DNA of 60,437 nucleotides from an uncultured bacterium (GCA_905214545.1 CAJMMO010000005.1:1-60437), one strand, 5' to 3'. Numbered from the stretch's first letter, positions 32,546-41,184 are shown. The notes: a model not told the origin generated them from the letters alone. Translations and numbers: made by a program.

Positions 32546-33460
32546 ATGGATAAGTTTGAATTATTTGACCGGGCGCGCTGGAGCAAGCTGGCCAAAACCC
32601 ACGAGCTGAAGATTACCAGCAGCGAGCTGGCCGGCTTGAAGTCGCTGGGCGACAAGATCGACTTAACCGACGTCGAGCAGATCTACCTGCCCTTGCTTTC
32701 TTATTTGAAGATCTTTATCGACCACAAGCGGGCGCTTGATCAGCAGCGGCTGGCATTTTTGCAGCTGCCGGACCACCACGGGCCCTTTATCTTGGGCATC
32801 TCGGGGTCGGTAGCCGTCGGCAAGTCGACGACCGCGCGCCTGCTGCAGGTCTTGCTGCAGCGCTTTTTCCCGGCTTGGCGCGTGCAGCTGATGACGACGG
32901 ACGGCTTTTTATACACCAACAGCGAGCTGGAGCGACGCAAGCTGATGGCGCGCAAGGGTTTTCCGGAATCCTATGACATGGAACTGCTGCGCAACTTCTT
33001 GTCCGACGTCGCCAGCGGCAAAAAGGACGTGGTCTACCCGCTCTATTCCCAGGCTTTAAGCGACATCGTGCCGGGGCAATACGGCCACGTGCGCCGGCCC
33101 GACATCTTGATCATGGAAGGGATCAACACCCTGCAGCTGCCGTCAAACGGCCAGATCGTGACCAGCGACTTTTTCGACTTTTCGCTCTACATCGATGCCG
33201 ACGAGGACTTGATCGAGACCTGGTTCATGCAGCGCTTTGAAAAATTGCTGGACTTGAACAAAAACAATCCCGACAATTTTTACTACGAATGGGCCAACGG
33301 GCCCAGGGATGACGCGCTGCAGATGGCCGAAGAGACCTGGCAGATGGTCAACTTGGTCAACTTGCGCGAATACATTGCGCCGACCAAGCCGCGCGCCAAC
33401 TTGATCCTGCACAAGACCGCGGGCCATAAAATAGATGGGATCTACTTACGCCGCTATTAA
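32546..33460 (+). CDS. coaA: Pantothenate kinase, type I
   Basis: Catalyses the first step of coenzyme A synthesis, ATP-dependent phosphorylation of pantothenate. The 304-residue protein matches the prokaryotic CoaA type: P-loop GSVAVGKST at residues 87-95, TTDGFLYTN, and RKGFPESYD with the conserved basic and aromatic residues. IMEGINTLQ carries the metal-binding acid. Start ATG follows AGAAGGGGG. It has its own short upstream region and is followed by efp. Length is typical. CoA feedback through the conserved His and Arg pocket is expected from the family. Confidence 0.95.
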   Translation: MDKFELFDRARWSKLAKTHELKITSSELAGLKSLGDKIDLTDVEQIYLPLLSYLKIFIDHKRALDQQRLAFLQLPDHHGPFILGISGSVAVGKSTTARLLQVLLQRFFPAWRVQLMTTDGFLYTNSELERRKLMARKGFPESYDMELLRNFLSDVASGKKDVVYPLYSQALSDIVPGQYGHVRRPDILIMEGINTLQLPSNGQIVTSDFFDFSLYIDADEDLIETWFMQRFEKLLDLNKNNPDNFYYEWANGPRDDALQMAEETWQMVNLVNLREYIAPTKPRANLILHKTAGHKIDGIYLRRY

Positions 33461-33515
33461 AATTTGTTATACTATTGACTATGAATGCAATTTTACAAGT
33501 GAGGAAGATAAATTA

Positions 33516-34076
33516 ATGGTACAAGCAATTGATTTGAAAAAAGGCATGATTTTCAGTCAAAACGGCAAACTGTTGCGCGTTGTTCAGGCTAACCACCACA
33601 AGCCTGGCAAGGGCAACACTGTTATGCAAATGGACTTGAAAGACGTTAGAAACGGCGGTATTGCCCACACTACCATGCGTCCTTCCGAAAAGGTTGACCT
33701 GGTTGAAGTAGTTAAGAAGAACGCTACTTACCTGTTCAGCGAAGGCGACACTAACACCTTTATGGACACTGCAACTTACGAGCAATACGAAGTTACCAAC
33801 GAACAGCTTGGCGACGACAAGAACTACCTGACTCCAAACCTGGAAGTAGTTCTGGAATTCACTGACGCCAACGAACTGATCGGCATCGAACTGCCAGCTT
33901 CCGTAACTCTGACTGTTAAGGAAACTCAACCGGGCATCAAGGGTGCTACTGCTGCCGGCGGCGGCAAGCCAGCTACTATGGAAACCGGCTTGGTAGTTAC
34001 TGTGCCTGACTTCATCAACGAAGGCGACAAGCTGATCATCAACACCTCTGATGGTGCTTACAAGTCACGTGCTTAA
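33516..34076 (+). CDS. efp: Translation elongation factor P
   Basis: Ribosome-bound factor that relieves stalling at consecutive prolines. The 186-residue protein has the three beta-barrel domains, with the modified-residue loop HHKPGKGN carrying Lys32. The domain III signature includes GLVVTVPDFINEGDKLIIN. The frame is open back to 33435 inside coaA, but MVQAIDLKKGM at ATG 33516 is the family N-terminus and GAGGAAG lies before it. Codons are of the highly expressed type, in contrast to coaA upstream. A TATACT box at the end of coaA (around 33468) may give it its own promoter. A terminator follows. Confidence 0.96.
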   Translation: MVQAIDLKKGMIFSQNGKLLRVVQANHHKPGKGNTVMQMDLKDVRNGGIAHTTMRPSEKVDLVEVVKKNATYLFSEGDTNTFMDTATYEQYEVTNEQLGDDKNYLTPNLEVVLEFTDANELIGIELPASVTLTVKETQPGIKGATAAGGGKPATMETGLVVTVPDFINEGDKLIINTSDGAYKSRA

Positions 34077-34086
34077 TTAAAAAAGA

Positions 34087-34115
34087 CCTGGGGCCATGAA
34101 CCCCAGGCTTTTTTT
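34087..34115 (+). terminator. Terminator of efp
   Basis: Stem CCTGGGG/CCCCAGG (34087-34093 with 34101-34107), seven-base loop, then CTTTTTTT. Confidence 0.9.
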
Positions 34116-34214
34116 ATGCAAAAAATGCATAAAGCTATCAAGAAAAAGCAATCCAAGTTGGCCGGCAAGAAGCTTAAAATAACAGCAGAGAAAGAGATTG
34201 CAAGGAGGCACTTT

Positions 34215-35255
34215 ATGAAAGCAGCTGTATTTGTAAAACCTGGCCAAATGGAGGTCAGAGAATTTCCGAAACCAAAGATTGAAAAGCCGACCGACGCTGT
34301 GATCAGGGTCCTGCGCGCCTGTGTCTGCGGGTCTGACTTGTGGTGGTACCGCGGCATTTCCAAGCGCCCTGGCGGCACGACCGTCGGCCACGAGGCCATC
34401 GGCGTCGTCGAAGAAGTCGGCTCAGAAGTGACCGCCGTGCACCCGGGCGACTTCGTCATCGCGCCGTTTACCCACGGCTGCGGCCGCTGTGCAGCCTGCC
34501 TGGCCGGCTTTGACGGCAACTGCCTGGTGCCAAACGAAGGCGCAAACGGCGGCTACCAAGGCGAGTACCTGCGCTTTGGAAAGGCCAACTGGGCCTTAGT
34601 TAAGATCCCGGGCCAGCCGAGCGACTACAGCGACCAGCAGTTAAACAACCTGCTGACGCTGTCTGACGTCATGGCCACCGGCTACCACGCAGCCGCCAGC
34701 GCCGAGGTTAAAAAAGGCGACACGACCGTCGTCATCGGCGACGGAGCAGTCGGCCTGTGCGGCGTGATCGGGGCCAAGCTGTTGGGTGCCAGCCGCATCA
34801 TCTTGCTGAGCCACCACGAAGACCGTGCTGAGCTGGGCCGCAAGTTCGGAGCTACCGACATCGTTTCAGAGCGCGGCGACGAGGCGGTCAAGCACGTCTT
34901 AGAGCTGACTAACGGCCGCGGCGCCGACAGCGTCTTAGAGTGTGTAGGTGCCACCGGCGCCGTTGAGCAGGCTGCCCAAGTGGCCCGCCCAGGCGCAGTG
35001 GTCGGCCGCGTTGGCGTGCCGCAAAAACAGCCCGACACCGGCAGCATGTTCTGGAAGAACATCGGCCTGCGCGGCGGCATTGCGTCAGTCACGACCCACG
35101 ACAAGAAGGTCTTGTTAAAGGCCGTGCTGGACGGTGAAATTGACCCGGGCCTGGTCTTCACCAAGCGTTTTGACTTGGACCACATCCAGCAAGCTTACGA
35201 GGCAATGGACCACCGCGAGGCGATCAAGTCCCTCGTCATTGTTGCCGACAAATAA
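34215..35255 (+). CDS. Zinc-dependent alcohol dehydrogenase (MDR family)
   Basis: A 346-residue medium-chain dehydrogenase/reductase. The catalytic zinc site is formed by Cys in CVCGSDL, His-Glu in GHEAIG and later residues. The structural zinc lobe CGRCAACLAGFDGNC has the C-x2-C-x2-C-x7-C spacing. The Rossmann motif is GDGAVGLCG. The open frame begins at 34116, but AAGGAGG before ATG 34215 fixes the start. It is a single-gene unit between two terminators. The alcohol, polyol or aldehyde substrate is unknown; threonine or sorbitol dehydrogenase-type roles are possible. Confidence 0.92.
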   Translation: MKAAVFVKPGQMEVREFPKPKIEKPTDAVIRVLRACVCGSDLWWYRGISKRPGGTTVGHEAIGVVEEVGSEVTAVHPGDFVIAPFTHGCGRCAACLAGFDGNCLVPNEGANGGYQGEYLRFGKANWALVKIPGQPSDYSDQQLNNLLTLSDVMATGYHAAASAEVKKGDTTVVIGDGAVGLCGVIGAKLLGASRIILLSHHEDRAELGRKFGATDIVSERGDEAVKHVLELTNGRGADSVLECVGATGAVEQAAQVARPGAVVGRVGVPQKQPDTGSMFWKNIGLRGGIASVTTHDKKVLLKAVLDGEIDPGLVFTKRFDLDHIQQAYEAMDHREAIKSLVIVADK

Positions 35256-35269
35256 GTGCAAAATAAAAA

Positions 35270-35297
35270 GGCGGTGCAAAAGCACTGCCTCTTTGTT
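35270..35297. terminator. Bidirectional terminator
   Basis: Stem GGCGGTGC/GCACTGCC (35270-35277 with 35282-35289, one G-T pair), loop AAAA. It separates the convergent dehydrogenase and pepI genes. Confidence 0.85.
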
Positions 35298-35301
35298 TTG
35301 T

Positions 35302-36216
35302 CTATTCGCCCTTGAAGGTGCCTGCTTCAACTTCGCGCAGGAAGTCGGCCAGGTGCTTGTAGTAAACATCCGGGTTGTCGACCATGTGGTGGTGGCCGCC
35401 GTCAGGGGTCGTTACCAGCCGTGAGTTAGGAATCAGCTTCTGCATCGTTCTTGCAGTAGCCAGCGGCATGGTGTCTTTTTCACCAAAGGTCAGCAGGGTT
35501 GGCACCTTGATCTTGTGCAGCTGGTCGCGGAAGTGCCAGTCCTTCAACTTGCCAGTGATGACAAATTCGTTGTCGCCCTGGAAGGTGTGGTAAATTTCAG
35601 TGCCGCCCAATGGGTACAGGTGGTAGAGACGAGAAGGCTGTTTTCTGTCAACAAAGTTAATGTTCAAGATGTGCACGTCTTCTTGGTAGCGCTCGTTGTC
35701 GTAGTCGTTTTCTTCTTCGCACTTGTGCATGAAGTCGATTTCGGTCTGCGGCAAAACTTCTTGTCTGCGGCGGTTAACCGATGCAACGTATTCGTCGATG
35801 TCGTCGACCATGGAAGAAATGATGGCGCCTTTCAAGTGCTGGCCGTATTTCACAGCATATTCCTGAACCAGCAGGCCGCCCCAGCTCTGGCCGATCAGGT
35901 AGAAGTTGTCTAAGCCAAGCTTTCTTATGACTTCGTCTACTTCGTCCAGGTAGTATTCATAAGTTAAGTACTTTTTGGCAATGGCCGGGTCGGAGAAGTT
36001 AGGCTGGTCTGAGTACAGGGAGCCTAACTGGTCGTACATGGTCACTTGGACATCCAGGCCTTGCTTTTTCAGCTGGGCTGCGGCGTCTTCCCAGTATTCG
36101 TGGTTGCCGCCAGGGCCGCCGTGCAGAGCCAGCAGGTGGATCTTGCCAGTGCCTTGTGTATTAGTCCACAAGTGATAGCCGTTGTCTAAAGTGATAATCT
36201 TAGTACCTTGTTGCAT
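35302..36216 (-). CDS. pepI: Proline iminopeptidase / prolyl aminopeptidase
   Basis: Serine aminopeptidase that releases N-terminal proline, of the PepI type known from Lactobacillus helveticus. The 304-residue protein shows ALHGGPGGNHEYW (oxyanion), the nucleophile Ser111 in GQSWGG, an acid in FGEKDTMP and the His in GGHHHM. The start at 36216 (MQQGTKIITLDNGYHLW) is favoured because the family begins there. It differs clearly from the pepIP gene at 26031, so the genome has two enzymes of this class. It is divergent from an ABC exporter gene; a palindrome lies between the two -10 boxes. Confidence 0.9.
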   Translation of the reverse strand: MQQGTKIITLDNGYHLWTNTQGTGKIHLLALHGGPGGNHEYWEDAAAQLKKQGLDVQVTMYDQLGSLYSDQPNFSDPAIAKKYLTYEYYLDEVDEVIRKLGLDNFYLIGQSWGGLLVQEYAVKYGQHLKGAIISSMVDDIDEYVASVNRRRQEVLPQTEIDFMHKCEEENDYDNERYQEDVHILNINFVDRKQPSRLYHLYPLGGTEIYHTFQGDNEFVITGKLKDWHFRDQLHKIKVPTLLTFGEKDTMPLATARTMQKLIPNSRLVTTPDGGHHHMVDNPDVYYKHLADFLREVEAGTFKGE

Positions 36217-36259
36217 ATAAACGCCCACTTTCTTACTGAATTGAAACTTTTTCACAACT

Positions 36260-36315
36260 ATTATAACCTAAAATTCATAAAAAATTTAGGTGTTAGAATA
36301 ACAATTAGATATAAT
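36260..36315. promoter_or_regulatory. Divergent promoters with a palindrome
   Basis: TATAAT on the minus strand (36265-36260) faces pepI, and TATAAT on the plus strand (36310-36315) faces the ABC gene. Between them lies CCTAAA-N12-TTTAGG (36267-36290). No good -35 boxes were seen. A shared operator is inferred. Confidence 0.45.
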
Positions 36316-36346
36316 TAGGCGAGACTAGATGAAAAGGGGGCTGACA

Positions 36347-37963
36347 ATGACTTTAAAGTATGCACGCAAAAGCCAAGTTGCCTTATTTACCTTTTTAGCT
36401 GCGATCAAAGCCTGCAACGTCTTGTTCGTGGCTTATATCGTGAAGCTGATGCTGAACCTGACCACCTCGCACCACACGACCTTGCGCCAGCTGCTGACGC
36501 TGGCCGGCGTGGCCGTAATCGGCCAGCTCTGCTTTATGACGAGCAACTTCTTTTATGAACACACGAAGATGGGCATTGTCAAAGAAGCTAATCTCGCCTT
36601 TAAACGGGCCAACATTACCTACTTGGTCTTTAACGGCGCCAGCGACATCAAAGACGGCCTGAGTCTGATGACCAACGACTTGAAGCAGATCGAGACCAAC
36701 CGGGTCGAGGCCCAGATTGACATGATCTACCAGACGATCGTCTTCATCGGCTCGATTTCCTTTGCCTTTTACAACTCCTGGCAAATGACGCTGATCTTTT
36801 TGGCAGCCTCAATTGCACCGGCCATCGTCCAGATGTTCACCAGCAAGCTGATTGCCAAAAAAGCGGCCATCTGGACCGTTAAAAATGCCGACTACACCCA
36901 AGCCGTGTCCGACAGCTTGAACGGCGCCCAGTCCGCCGACTTGTACAATGCCCAGCCGATGGTTATTACCCGGGCAATTAAGGCGGCCGGCCGGATGGAA
37001 GAGGCCCTGCGGTCGATGAAGTTCACCCAGGCCTGGGCCTTAGAGCTGATCTACTCGGTAGCCGAGATGTTCTGCTTCGTGCTGCCTTGCACCGTCGGCG
37101 GCATCATGATGATGATGCGCGGCCAGATGGCGGTCGGCACCCTGGTGATGATGGTCGACTTGGCCATGAACTTCATCACCCCGGTGGTGACGTTGTTCCA
37201 AGAGTTCAACCAGGTTAAGTCAACCGGCCCGATGTGGGAAAAGACGCAAAAGGCCTTGGACTTCAAGCCCAACTACGCCGACCACCGCGAAAAGACCTTC
37301 ACCGGTCTGCAGATCGACGGCTTGGGCTACCTGACTAACGACGACCACAAGCAGATCTTCAACCACATCAACTTCCACGTTGCGCCTGGCGAAAAGATCC
37401 TGCTGATGGCCCCAAGCGGCTGGGGCAAGACGACCCTGCTGCGGATTTTGCAGGGCTTAAAAGTACCAAACCACGGCCGGATCCTGATCAACGACCAGGA
37501 CTTGACCGGCAATTGGGAAAAGGCCCACAACTTCTTTTCCTACGTCAACCAAAAGCCGTTCTTGTTTGACGACACTCTGCGCTTCAACATCACCTTGGGC
37601 CGCGCGGCCAGCGATGATGACCTGAACCGGGTCGTCGCCGAGGCCGGCTTGAGCGACCTGACCGCCAAAGAAGGCCTGGACTACCAGGTCGGCGAAAACG
37701 GCAACGGCCTGTCGGGCGGCCAGATCCAGAGAGTCGAGATTGCCCGCGCGCTGCTCAGCGACCGGCCGATCCTGCTGGCAGATGAAGCCACGAGTGCGCT
37801 TGACCCGCGCTTGTCGCTTGACATCCACAGCACCCTTTTAGGCAATAAAAAAATTGCCGTGGTGGAAGTGGCCCACAAGATCAGCGCCAAGGAAAAGGCG
37901 ATGTTTGACCAGATTATCGATTTGAAAAAGCTGCAAGGAGAACAAAATGACCGCTTGGCGTGA
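36347..37963 (+). CDS. ABC exporter (fused membrane and ATPase domains)
   Basis: A 538-residue half-transporter. It has an N-terminal membrane domain of about six helices (residues 10-290) and a C-terminal ATPase with Walker A APSGWGKTT, signature LSGGQIQR and Walker B ILLADEATSALD. The Walker A has Ser-Gly-Trp where Gly-x-Gly is usual, which is tolerated in this family. AAAGGGGG fits ATG 36347, not the in-frame ATG 36329. The stop overlaps the next gene by 17 bases. The export substrate is unknown. The unknown 190-residue protein downstream may act with it. Confidence 0.85.
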   Translation: MTLKYARKSQVALFTFLAAIKACNVLFVAYIVKLMLNLTTSHHTTLRQLLTLAGVAVIGQLCFMTSNFFYEHTKMGIVKEANLAFKRANITYLVFNGASDIKDGLSLMTNDLKQIETNRVEAQIDMIYQTIVFIGSISFAFYNSWQMTLIFLAASIAPAIVQMFTSKLIAKKAAIWTVKNADYTQAVSDSLNGAQSADLYNAQPMVITRAIKAAGRMEEALRSMKFTQAWALELIYSVAEMFCFVLPCTVGGIMMMMRGQMAVGTLVMMVDLAMNFITPVVTLFQEFNQVKSTGPMWEKTQKALDFKPNYADHREKTFTGLQIDGLGYLTNDDHKQIFNHINFHVAPGEKILLMAPSGWGKTTLLRILQGLKVPNHGRILINDQDLTGNWEKAHNFFSYVNQKPFLFDDTLRFNITLGRAASDDDLNRVVAEAGLSDLTAKEGLDYQVGENGNGLSGGQIQRVEIARALLSDRPILLADEATSALDPRLSLDIHSTLLGNKKIAVVEVAHKISAKEKAMFDQIIDLKKLQGEQNDRLA

Positions 37964-38519
37964 TTTTGACAGAGTAGTAGTGGCCGCCGGCCGCCCCTTT
38001 GCTGAAAAAGAGGGCTGGCAGCTGGCAGGGTCGGAAGAAGAGATCCTGGCCCAAAGACCCCGCTTAGCCGACTACCAGCCAGGGCCGCAGATGCAGGCCC
38101 TGCAAAAGCTGCTTGCTGACAAGACCTACTTCATCGCCACGACGATCCCGCTGCACTTGTTCCAGCAGGCCGGCTTCAACGAGCTGCGCATTTTTGACGA
38201 AATGGGTGACTGGACCCAGTATAAGTGCAGCAGCGGCCGCCACCACGGCAGCTTTTCCTTAGCCGCTGCTGAAAAAGCCGCCTACACTTGCCCCGTCTGC
38301 CAGAGCAAACTGGAATTAAACACCGCCTGGCACGACAACTTTTTCCCTGACTCCGACCAAAATGCCCGCATGCGCTGGTTTTTAGTCGAAGCAGAGGACA
38401 AAAAAACAGCGCTGCTGTTTTTGGATGATGATCCGCAGCTGGCGCCGTTAAAACACTTGGCTGACCAATTCCCGAACTGGGAAATCATTGCCCCTCAGGA
38501 CTTGGCCAAGCTTTCGTAA
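37947..38519 (+). CDS. Unknown protein with a possible zinc-binding site
   Basis: I do not recognise this 190-residue soluble protein. It has Cys in KCSSGRHHG and a CPVC pair about 25 residues later, which with the two His could bind zinc. The C-terminal half is acidic and contains several Leu/Phe patches (TALLFLDDDPQLAPL). Its start lies inside the end of the ABC exporter gene, so the two are cotranscribed and probably coupled. Its end overlaps the convergent lysR gene by 25 bases. No known fold was identified. Confidence 0.72.
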   Translation: MTAWRDFDRVVVAAGRPFAEKEGWQLAGSEEEILAQRPRLADYQPGPQMQALQKLLADKTYFIATTIPLHLFQQAGFNELRIFDEMGDWTQYKCSSGRHHGSFSLAAAEKAAYTCPVCQSKLELNTAWHDNFFPDSDQNARMRWFLVEAEDKKTALLFLDDDPQLAPLKHLADQFPNWEIIAPQDLAKLS

Positions 38520-39370
38520 AGTTTTTTAATAAAAATTTGATCGACATTTGATAAGACTTTGTTTTTAAGCCAGACCAGCTGCATGCTGTCCGTGATGCGG
38601 GGCGTGAGCGGCTTAAAGACGAGGTCTTTTTCGTTCGGGGCCAGCTTTTTGTAGGACAGGCAAACGCCCGCGCCGGCTTCTACCATCAAGCTGGCATTGT
38701 AGCTCAGGTTGAAGTTGCAGGCGAAGTTGAACTGGTTGAAGTACTTGCCGCCCCAGTCGCGGAAGACCTCGTTTTTCTCTGACCGAAAGCTCGTCATCAG
38801 TCTTTGGCCGACCAAGTCGGCCGGGCTGATGGCCTCTTTTGTGGCCAGCGGGTCGTCGGTGCGCACCAGCAGGCCCCACTCGTTTTTATAAGGCAGGACA
38901 ATCGAGTTGTAGCCGGCCAGGTTGTGGGCGTTCATGATCAGCCCGAAGTCCAGCGCGCCTTGATCCAGCTGGCTTTTAACCAGCGAACCGTCGCCGCTGA
39001 CGATCTTCACCTTGACGTCGGGGTAGGTCTGCATCATGTCGCTTAAGACTTGGGCGATCAGCTTAAAGCCCCGGCTTTCGCCCGCCCCGATAAAAATGGA
39101 CCCGCTGACTACCGACTTAGACTGCAGGTTGTACTGGGTGTGGTCGACCATGGAAATGATTTCCTGGGCGCGCTCGAAGAGGTAGTTGCCTTCCTGGGTC
39201 GGCGTCACCTTGCGCTTGCCGCGGACCAGCAGCTGCACGCCGAGCTCGTTTTCCAGGTCGATAATCTGCCGCGACAGGGCCGGCTGGGACAGGTGCAGCT
39301 TGGCGGCGGCCCGCGAAATCGTGCCTTCTTGTACAATTTCCACAAAATAGCGTAAAACGCGAATGTCCAT
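38495..39370 (-). CDS. LysR-family transcriptional regulator
   Basis: A 291-residue regulator with the LysR N-terminal winged helix-turn-helix. The pattern is RVLRYFVEIVQEGTISRAA, then KLHLSQPALSRQIIDLENELG, followed by the usual linker helix and a periplasmic-binding-like effector domain (about residues 90-290). GGAGAA precedes the ATG. Its usual target is a divergently transcribed gene. No such gene is present upstream, where the next gene (pepD) reads in the same direction towards it and ends in a terminator. Its target and effector are unknown. Confidence 0.9.
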   Translation of the reverse strand: MDIRVLRYFVEIVQEGTISRAAAKLHLSQPALSRQIIDLENELGVQLLVRGKRKVTPTQEGNYLFERAQEIISMVDHTQYNLQSKSVVSGSIFIGAGESRGFKLIAQVLSDMMQTYPDVKVKIVSGDGSLVKSQLDQGALDFGLIMNAHNLAGYNSIVLPYKNEWGLLVRTDDPLATKEAISPADLVGQRLMTSFRSEKNEVFRDWGGKYFNQFNFACNFNLSYNASLMVEAGAGVCLSYKKLAPNEKDLVFKPLTPRITDSMQLVWLKNKVLSNVDQIFIKKLYESLAKS

Positions 39371-39442
39371 AAATTTTCTCCATCGTTGTTTTTAGTTCAT
39401 TACTTTTTATTATACCACCGCCTGCTTTTTTCTTATGGCAAC

Positions 39443-39472
39443 AAAAAAAGCCCCCAGCTGGGAGCCTTTTTT
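39443..39472. terminator. Terminator of pepD
   Basis: Stem GCCCCC/GGGAGC (39450-39455 with 39460-39465, one G-T pair on the minus strand), loop AGCT, T tracts on both strands. Confidence 0.8.
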
Positions 39473-39483
39473 AATTTCTAAAA

Positions 39484-40908
39484 TTAGTCGTGCAGGTTGT
39501 ACTTCAAAGTCATGCGCTTGTGGCCGTAAGCAGTCATTTCGCTCAGCAGGTCGTTGGTGTTGGCAAAGGTGATGGCAGCCATCTTGTCGTTGGCTTCTTC
39601 CAACTTAGCGGACAGTTCCTTGCCGCTAAGACCTTTGACAGCCTTGTCGGTTTCGTGCTGAACCTTGCGGACTTGGCCCAAGGTCTTTTGTTCGAAGCCG
39701 TCTTCCAGCGGACCGTAAACGCGGTAGTTGGTGTCGCCGAGCAGGGCGATGACTTTGTTCAGCCAGAAGATCTTGTTCAAGTCAAACTTGGCAGTGGTTT
39801 GGAAGCTTTCTGGCGTGGTGTTGACGTTGGTGTAGAACGGAACCATGCAGTTAAAGGTGTTTGGCCCGAAGACTTGCCATTGGACACCGGCGATTTCGGC
39901 AGGAACGTCGTTTCTGATTTGCAGAACGTGGGTTTCGAAGTTTCTGTTGATGGCGATTGGACGGAAGGCTCTGCGGCTTGCAGGGGTGCCTTCTTCGCCG
40001 TAAGCGTCGTAAGGGGTGTCTTGGTAGTGAGAGCTTTCAGCCCACTTGATGTCTTCCAGGCTGATCTTGCGGTCTGCGTGGCAGGCAAATGGCTGGTCTT
40101 GGTCGCCTGGTTCGCCTTCATAGTTGTGGTTGAAGTAGCGGTGCAGGTACCAGGCACGCGGGTTGTTGTAGTGGGCGTCCTTGATGGTTGATGAGCCAAA
40201 GATGTGACGCAGGTTGTAGCCTTCGAAGTCTGGGTTCAGGTGATATTCTGAGATGATGTCTTCCAGGTCGCTGGCAAACATGTAGTTGTCCGGGTCGTCG
40301 AAGTGGAATTCGTCGATGTTCAGACGGTTAGGAGCGATGACGTAGCAGTCGTCAGGGATGCGGCGGGCTGCCCAGTGGTGGCCGCCGATGGTTTCGATGT
40401 ACCAAACGTCGTCCTTGTCGGCAAAGGCCATGCCGTTCATTTCGTAAGTACCGTATTTTTCAATGAGGTAGCCGATTCTCTTGACACCTTCGCGAGCACT
40501 GCTGATGTATGGCAGGGTCAAAGTGACGAAGTCTTCTTCGCCCAGGCCGCCCTTAGTGCGGTCTAAGATCGGGTCAACGCCTTGAATGCGGGAGTTGGTG
40601 GTAATGGTTTCGGTAGCAGTCATCGCAACGTTTTTTTCGTTGATGCCGGCAGCGCCCCAGATGCCTTGCTTGCCGGAAACGTCAGGTGCACTAGTGTAGC
40701 GCAGCGGGTTTTGTGGCAGGTCTTCTTGGTCGATCTTTTGGTGGCTGATGACACTTTCGTAGCTCTTAGGCTGCTTGTCAGGAGTGATGGCCATAAAGGC
40801 TTCTGGAATGATGGTGTTGCCGCCGTCTTCGCTGCGGGCGATCATAGTTGAACCGTCGATGGTTGCTTTTTTACCAACTAAAATAGTAGTACATTCAGTT
40901 GCTTTCAT
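39484..40908 (-). CDS. pepD: C69-family dipeptidase PepD
   Basis: Cytoplasmic Ntn-hydrolase that splits a wide range of dipeptides. Family activity requires removal of the first residues to expose Cys6, in MKATECTTILVGK. Later family features are GSTMIARSEDGG, TATET and the GMAFADKDDVWYIETIGGH segment. The start at ATG 40908 is preferred over GTG 40917, which lies within the ribosome site AAAGGTG, giving 474 residues. Codons are of the highly expressed type. Two tandem copies of a 19-bp palindrome lie just upstream. A second, more diverged pepD lies at 45809. Confidence 0.94.
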   Translation of the reverse strand: MKATECTTILVGKKATIDGSTMIARSEDGGNTIIPEAFMAITPDKQPKSYESVISHQKIDQEDLPQNPLRYTSAPDVSGKQGIWGAAGINEKNVAMTATETITTNSRIQGVDPILDRTKGGLGEEDFVTLTLPYISSAREGVKRIGYLIEKYGTYEMNGMAFADKDDVWYIETIGGHHWAARRIPDDCYVIAPNRLNIDEFHFDDPDNYMFASDLEDIISEYHLNPDFEGYNLRHIFGSSTIKDAHYNNPRAWYLHRYFNHNYEGEPGDQDQPFACHADRKISLEDIKWAESSHYQDTPYDAYGEEGTPASRRAFRPIAINRNFETHVLQIRNDVPAEIAGVQWQVFGPNTFNCMVPFYTNVNTTPESFQTTAKFDLNKIFWLNKVIALLGDTNYRVYGPLEDGFEQKTLGQVRKVQHETDKAVKGLSGKELSAKLEEANDKMAAITFANTNDLLSEMTAYGHKRMTLKYNLHD

Positions 40909-40930
40909 TGAATTCACCTTTTCTGTGCTA

Positions 40931-40972
40931 ATTGTAAAAAACTTAACAAGTCCATTGTAAAATATTTAACAA
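40931..40972. repeat. Tandem 19-bp near-palindromes upstream of pepD
   Basis: ATTGTAAAAAACTTAACAA (40931-40949) and ATTGTAAAATATTTAACAA (40954-40972) repeat with a 23-bp period. Each is close to an inverted repeat TTGTNAAATATTTNACAA. On the minus strand a possible pepD promoter has -35 TTGGCA and -10 TACAAT, with the upper copy across it and the second copy just downstream. The layout fits a repressor site. Confidence 0.6.
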
Positions 40973-41010
40973 ACTTTTGCCAATTTTATTTAGCCATAGG
41001 CAAGCGGCCA

Positions 41011-41019
41011 TGCTATGAT
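41011..41019 (+). promoter_or_regulatory. Extended -10 promoter of the trp leader transcript
   Basis: TGC TATGAT (41011-41019) is an extended -10 box. The -35 (TAGCCA at 40991-40996) is weak. The predicted start near 41026 gives a leader of about 365 bases before trpX. Confidence 0.5.
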
Positions 41020-41056
41020 AGACATGATTAATTTTTGTGAAAAAGGGATGAAAACG

Positions 41057-41170
41057 ATGAGCAAGTACTTAGTAGAACTGAGCGAAGAAGGCCTGCAAAT
41101 AATTAAGGACTGCCACTCAAAGAATCCATCAATTATGAAGGCCATGAACGAAGCCAAAAAAGAAGATTAA
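41057..41170 (+). CDS. Small 37-residue protein in the trp leader
   Basis: A short open frame with the sequence MSKYLVELSEEGLQIIKDCH, continuing to a Lys/Glu-rich end, 37 residues in all. GGGATG lies about eight bases before ATG 41057; ATG 41048 is in frame but sits on the ribosome site. The protein is soluble and amphipathic, with one Cys and no Trp. It lies between the predicted promoter and the 14-residue leader peptide, 14 bases apart, so both would be on one mRNA with trpXYZ. Function unknown. Codon choice and a proper ribosome site argue that it is translated. Confidence 0.55.
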   Translation: MSKYLVELSEEGLQIIKDCHSKNPSIMKAMNEAKKED

Positions 41171-41184
41171 CGAGGAAATAAACA

